8,612 nucleotides of DNA. It comes from an uncultured Bacteroidales bacterium (GTDB taxonomy: Bacteria > Bacteroidota > Bacteroidia > Bacteroidales > F082). Position 1 is the stretch's first letter. The number at the start of each line of letters is the position of its first letter. The stretch covers positions 1 to 8,612 of the forward strand of contig CALAZZ010000113.1 in the NCBI GenBank assembly GCA_937926515.1, given 5' to 3'. This document shows, in pieces, positions 6,058 to 8,612 of the stretch. The position numbers were made by a program, and so were the translations under genes. The notes below the pieces were generated by a model. That model did no database searches. It was not told where the DNA came from and saw nothing but the letters and a program-made list of their open reading frames with translations.

Positions 6058-8612
6058 TTATTCCTGGTGTATCAACCTGATCACCTTGCTGTGGTAATGC
6101 TCGCCCTGTTTGGATTCCATACGCAGAAAATACAATCCCTGCGACAGGTTTGATGCCTTGGGGTGATACACATGGCTGTGCGTGCCTTCCGCATGGGTGC
6201 CGTTCACCAGGGTGGCCACCTCTACGCCCATAGCGTTGAGCAGGATGAGCCTCACCTGTGAGATGCCCCGGGTCTGGTATGATATCTCAATCCTGTCGCG
6301 GAATGGATTTGGATAGGCCCTGAGCTCAATGGTGTTCTCTTTTTGTTCGGCCAGGTCAACCAGCGTATTGGCTATGCTGCTGATGCCAAGCTGGAAGTCC
6401 GTGATGGGCTCGGCCAGCTGGTTGCCAAACTCGGTCTGGCTGCCCTGCATAAAGATCACATCATGGCCATAAACAGGTGCTATGGTACGCATGACCAGGG
6501 TGATCAATCCATCGCCTTTGTAGGCCATCTGCGCCTGCAGATCAGCCCAGGCCAAGCGGATGTTACCGTATTCAAGATTGGCAACCGCCTGCGGTATGTC
6601 GGTCTGGATTTCGAGCACCTCCACCTTGTCGGTGTTGTAGATAATGTCGAGCATCATGGCATTGAACTCCAGGTCATGCTGCAAAAAGAGCGGCAACTCA
6701 AACACTTCACCCATTTGAACATAGGTTACATCATCCGTTTGAATTGACTGTGCTGTTGCCTTTGCCATTGTTGGGTTGTAGTTGCCCATCACATCTCCGT
6801 AGGTGCGTGCCTCAATATCCAGCTCGCAGAAGTCGGCCTGGTAGGGCCTGCGGGCGCTCATCGGTGTGTTGTTGGCAAAGAGCACCTGGTCGGCCGGTGA
6901 GTAAAAAGCCCATTCGCCGGCATCAAAGGTGGTTGATGGGATTGCCAAACGAATCTGTATCAGCAGCGCATCCTGGAAATTCAACGGAGGCCCGAACGGA
7001 TCATTAGCATTCACGTACACATTGCCCACATGGTTGAGGAAGGATTCCGGTTCCCAGAAGCTGACCGGAAGCGGTGGATCAAGGCTGCGGCGCTGCACAG
7101 CTGTGGCGTCAATAATAGATAGGCCTCCATGCGGTATGGTTGTTGAAACTTCCAGCTCAACAGCATCCAGCACCTGGTTCTGATTCTGAAACTCGAGCAG
7201 GTAAGAACCGTCAGCAGCTGTGGTGGTGCTGATGATCACACCACCGGTATTGTTAATCAGGCTTACGGTCAGTCCTTCGAGCGGCAGGTTGGCTGCGTTG
7301 TATTTGTAATACGACACCACACCTGACAGTTGTATTGGCAATACCGTAACGGTGAAGCTGCAACTGATGCTGTTGCCGCTGGCATCGGTGGCCGTCCAGG
7401 TGACGGTAGTCACACCAATATTAAAGGCTTGTCCATCCAGGCTTGTGCCGCTGCCTTCGGTGGCGCCGCTGAGGGTGTAAACGGGCGTAACCGCGCTGCA
7501 GGCATCCGTGGCCGTGGCATCCCAGTCAGTTGAAACGGGAGTGTGGAAGCAGCTTTCGGGCTCATCCACATCGACCACCTGGTTGCCTATCGTTGCGCAA
7601 GAGATTTCCCACTCCGGCGGGGTGACATCCTGAACGGTAACGGTAGCCGTGGCTGTTGCGGTGCGTCCGCTTTTGTCGGCAACGGTGAGCGTCACCACAT
7701 TGGCGCCGATATCACTGCAATCGAAGCTTGTTTTTGACAGGGCAAGATAGGGTGCTATGGGCGACTGGCCTATGCACGCCACAAACGAGCCGTTGTCAAC
7801 ATCGGAGGGGCTGATGCTGGCCTGGCCTGCAGCATCAAGCTGTATGGTGATGTCTTTGGCAGCAGCTTCAGGCGGATCGAAACTGTGGATGGTAACCGTA
7901 AATGTGCAGCTGGCTGTGTTGCCATAGGCATCCTCCACCCAGTGTGTAATCTGTGTAATGCCGACCGGGAACTGGGCAGTTTGCTGCACCTGGTATGGTG
8001 GGTCGGGGTTGGTAGAAGTGAGCACCTCGATGGGCTGTGCGGCATCGGTGGTGACATGGTAGGTTTCCTCTAACGGGGTTCCGCATTCGGTTAAAGCTAC
8101 TGGTCTGTCCCAGATCACAAGTTTTGAGCAGTTCCCCTCTGCTGTGACGGCCTCTACACTACCAGGGCAGATAATTTGCGGCGGTGTTGCATCCACCACG
8201 GTGACCAAGGCTATGCATGAGTCGGAATTGCCTTTGGCATCAGTAACAGTAAGCACAAAAGTATTGACCCCAAGATCAGCACAGGTATATGTTACACTTG
8301 CCGGGGTGAAGATGAGTTCTTCAGTAAGGGTACAATTATCGGTTGACCCATCGTCAACATCAGCAGCAAACACCGTTATGGAATTGCCTACGAGTTCAAC
8401 TGTGATATTTTTACACACTGCATCAGGAACAAGATCGTCATTAAAACTTGCCTGCACTGAAACAGTCCTTGTACATCCACCAACCGGATCAGTGATATTG
8501 AAATACAGTGTGGTTACATCACCGGCAAGCGCTCCATCAGGAACAAATGTATTGGTGCCCATATCATAGGTTCCGGCTGCATTGGTGAGATTTTCATCAA
8601 AATACCAGGTAT
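6058..8612 (-). CDS. C-terminal part of a large secreted HYR-repeat protein with T9SS sorting domain (5' end outside window)
   Basis: The frame stays open to the window edge, giving about 850 visible codons, so the start lies beyond 8612. The first Met in this stretch (codon 8560-8562) is inside an Ig-like domain and is not a credible start. Visible order: end of an Ig-like domain (TNAAGTYDMGTNTF to VGGCTRTVSVQ); a HYR-type repeat (PDAVCKNITVEL, DDGSTDNC, CADLGVNTFVLTVTD); a HYR domain beginning DATPPQIICPGSVEA; then the cassette shared with the protease gene: two more HYR-type repeats, prealbumin-like, degenerate dockerin-like, cohesin-like and the T9SS type A tail. No catalytic domain is visible, so the function of the head is unknown; it may be another enzyme or an adhesin. 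Export across the outer membrane by T9SS is expected from the tail. The stop is TAA, where the protease gene has TAG. The next gene downstream is the protease, 778 bp away, with a probable terminator between them, so the two are probably not one operon. Confidence 0.92.
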   Translation of the reverse strand, partial: TWYFDENLTNAAGTYDMGTNTFVPDGALAGDVTTLYFNITDPVGGCTRTVSVQASFNDDLVPDAVCKNITVELVGNSITVFAADVDDGSTDNCTLTEELIFTPASVTYTCADLGVNTFVLTVTDAKGNSDSCIALVTVVDATPPQIICPGSVEAVTAEGNCSKLVIWDRPVALTECGTPLEETYHVTTDAAQPIEVLTSTNPDPPYQVQQTAQFPVGITQITHWVEDAYGNTASCTFTVTIHSFDPPEAAAKDITIQLDAAGQASISPSDVDNGSFVACIGQSPIAPYLALSKTSFDCSDIGANVVTLTVADKSGRTATATATVTVQDVTPPEWEISCATIGNQVVDVDEPESCFHTPVSTDWDATATDACSAVTPVYTLSGATEGSGTSLDGQAFNIGVTTVTWTATDASGNSISCSFTVTVLPIQLSGVVSYYKYNAANLPLEGLTVSLINNTGGVIISTTTAADGSYLLEFQNQNQVLDAVELEVSTTIPHGGLSIIDATAVQRRSLDPPLPVSFWEPESFLNHVGNVYVNANDPFGPPLNFQDALLIQIRLAIPSTTFDAGEWAFYSPADQVLFANNTPMSARRPYQADFCELDIEARTYGDVMGNYNPTMAKATAQSIQTDDVTYVQMGEVFELPLFLQHDLEFNAMMLDIIYNTDKVEVLEIQTDIPQAVANLEYGNIRLAWADLQAQMAYKGDGLITLVMRTIAPVYGHDVIFMQGSQTEFGNQLAEPITDFQLGISSIANTLVDLAEQKENTIELRAYPNPFRDRIEISYQTRGISQVRLILLNAMGVEVATLVNGTHAEGTHSHVYHPKASNLSQGLYFLRMESKQGEHYHSKVIRLIHQE
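6059..8054. repeat. 1996-bp direct repeat, copy 2 (C-terminal cassette of the upstream gene)
   Basis: This is the partner of 592-2587, in the same orientation. The sequence past 8054 is still homologous to the protease gene at protein level (EGNCSKLVIWDRPVA against EGDCSKLVTWDRPVA) but clearly diverged in DNA, with an insertion of three codons. Past 6058, in the 3' flank, there is no continuing similarity apart from a short shared TGCCGGCGG. Confidence 0.97.

Noticed and set aside
592..8054. Insertion sequence or composite transposon bounded by the long direct repeats
   Set aside because: The repeats are coding cassettes without transposase, terminal inverted repeats or target-site duplication, and one end lies within a still homologous domain.
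8560..8562. ATG as the start of the upstream gene
   Set aside because: The frame continues open to the window edge with Ig-like domain sequence, and no signal peptide follows this Met; the true start is outside the window.

Overview
The window looks like Bacteroidota DNA. Both long genes encode secreted multidomain proteins that end in a type IX secretion (T9SS) type A sorting domain. They carry HYR-type and Ig-like repeats, have no Shine-Dalgarno motif at the one visible start, and sit next to a candidate TAnnTTTG promoter. A free-living polymer degrader of the Saprospiria/Sphingobacteriia kind would fit, but the exact lineage cannot be read from the sequence.

Both genes are on the minus strand. 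Gene A (591-5279) is complete and encodes a 1562-residue subtilisin-like (S8) protease. Its order is signal peptide, I9 propeptide, PA domain, S8 catalytic core, Ig-like domain, CBM11/galactose-binding-like domain, three HYR-type domains, a prealbumin-like domain, a degenerate dockerin-like segment, a cohesin-like domain and the T9SS tail. Gene B (6058 to beyond 8612) lies upstream of A in the direction of transcription. Only its C-terminal part is visible: an Ig-like fragment, a HYR-type repeat, then the same tail as gene A.

The last 664 codons of A and B are the same DNA. Positions 592-2587 and 6059-8054 form a direct repeat of 1996 bp, offset 5467, in which I found no mismatch. Identity stops one base before the end of the stop codon (TAG in A, TAA in B). 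At the other end it stops inside a HYR domain that continues as diverged homologous sequence. This looks like recent gene conversion or duplication of a shared C-terminal cassette carrying different N-terminal heads.

The gaps hold regulatory and structural DNA only. Positions 1-590 contain a palindrome at the window edge, no convincing gene, and a strong terminator for gene A (520-555). Positions 5280-6057 contain a candidate promoter for gene A, a 21-bp-period direct repeat, a heptad-repeat and hairpin element, and a long hairpin with an 8-T run that probably terminates gene B. A and B therefore appear to be separate transcription units. Functionally, A is an extracellular protease exported by T9SS and probably surface-attached or released after tail cleavage. 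B is a large secreted or adhesin-like protein whose head lies outside the window.
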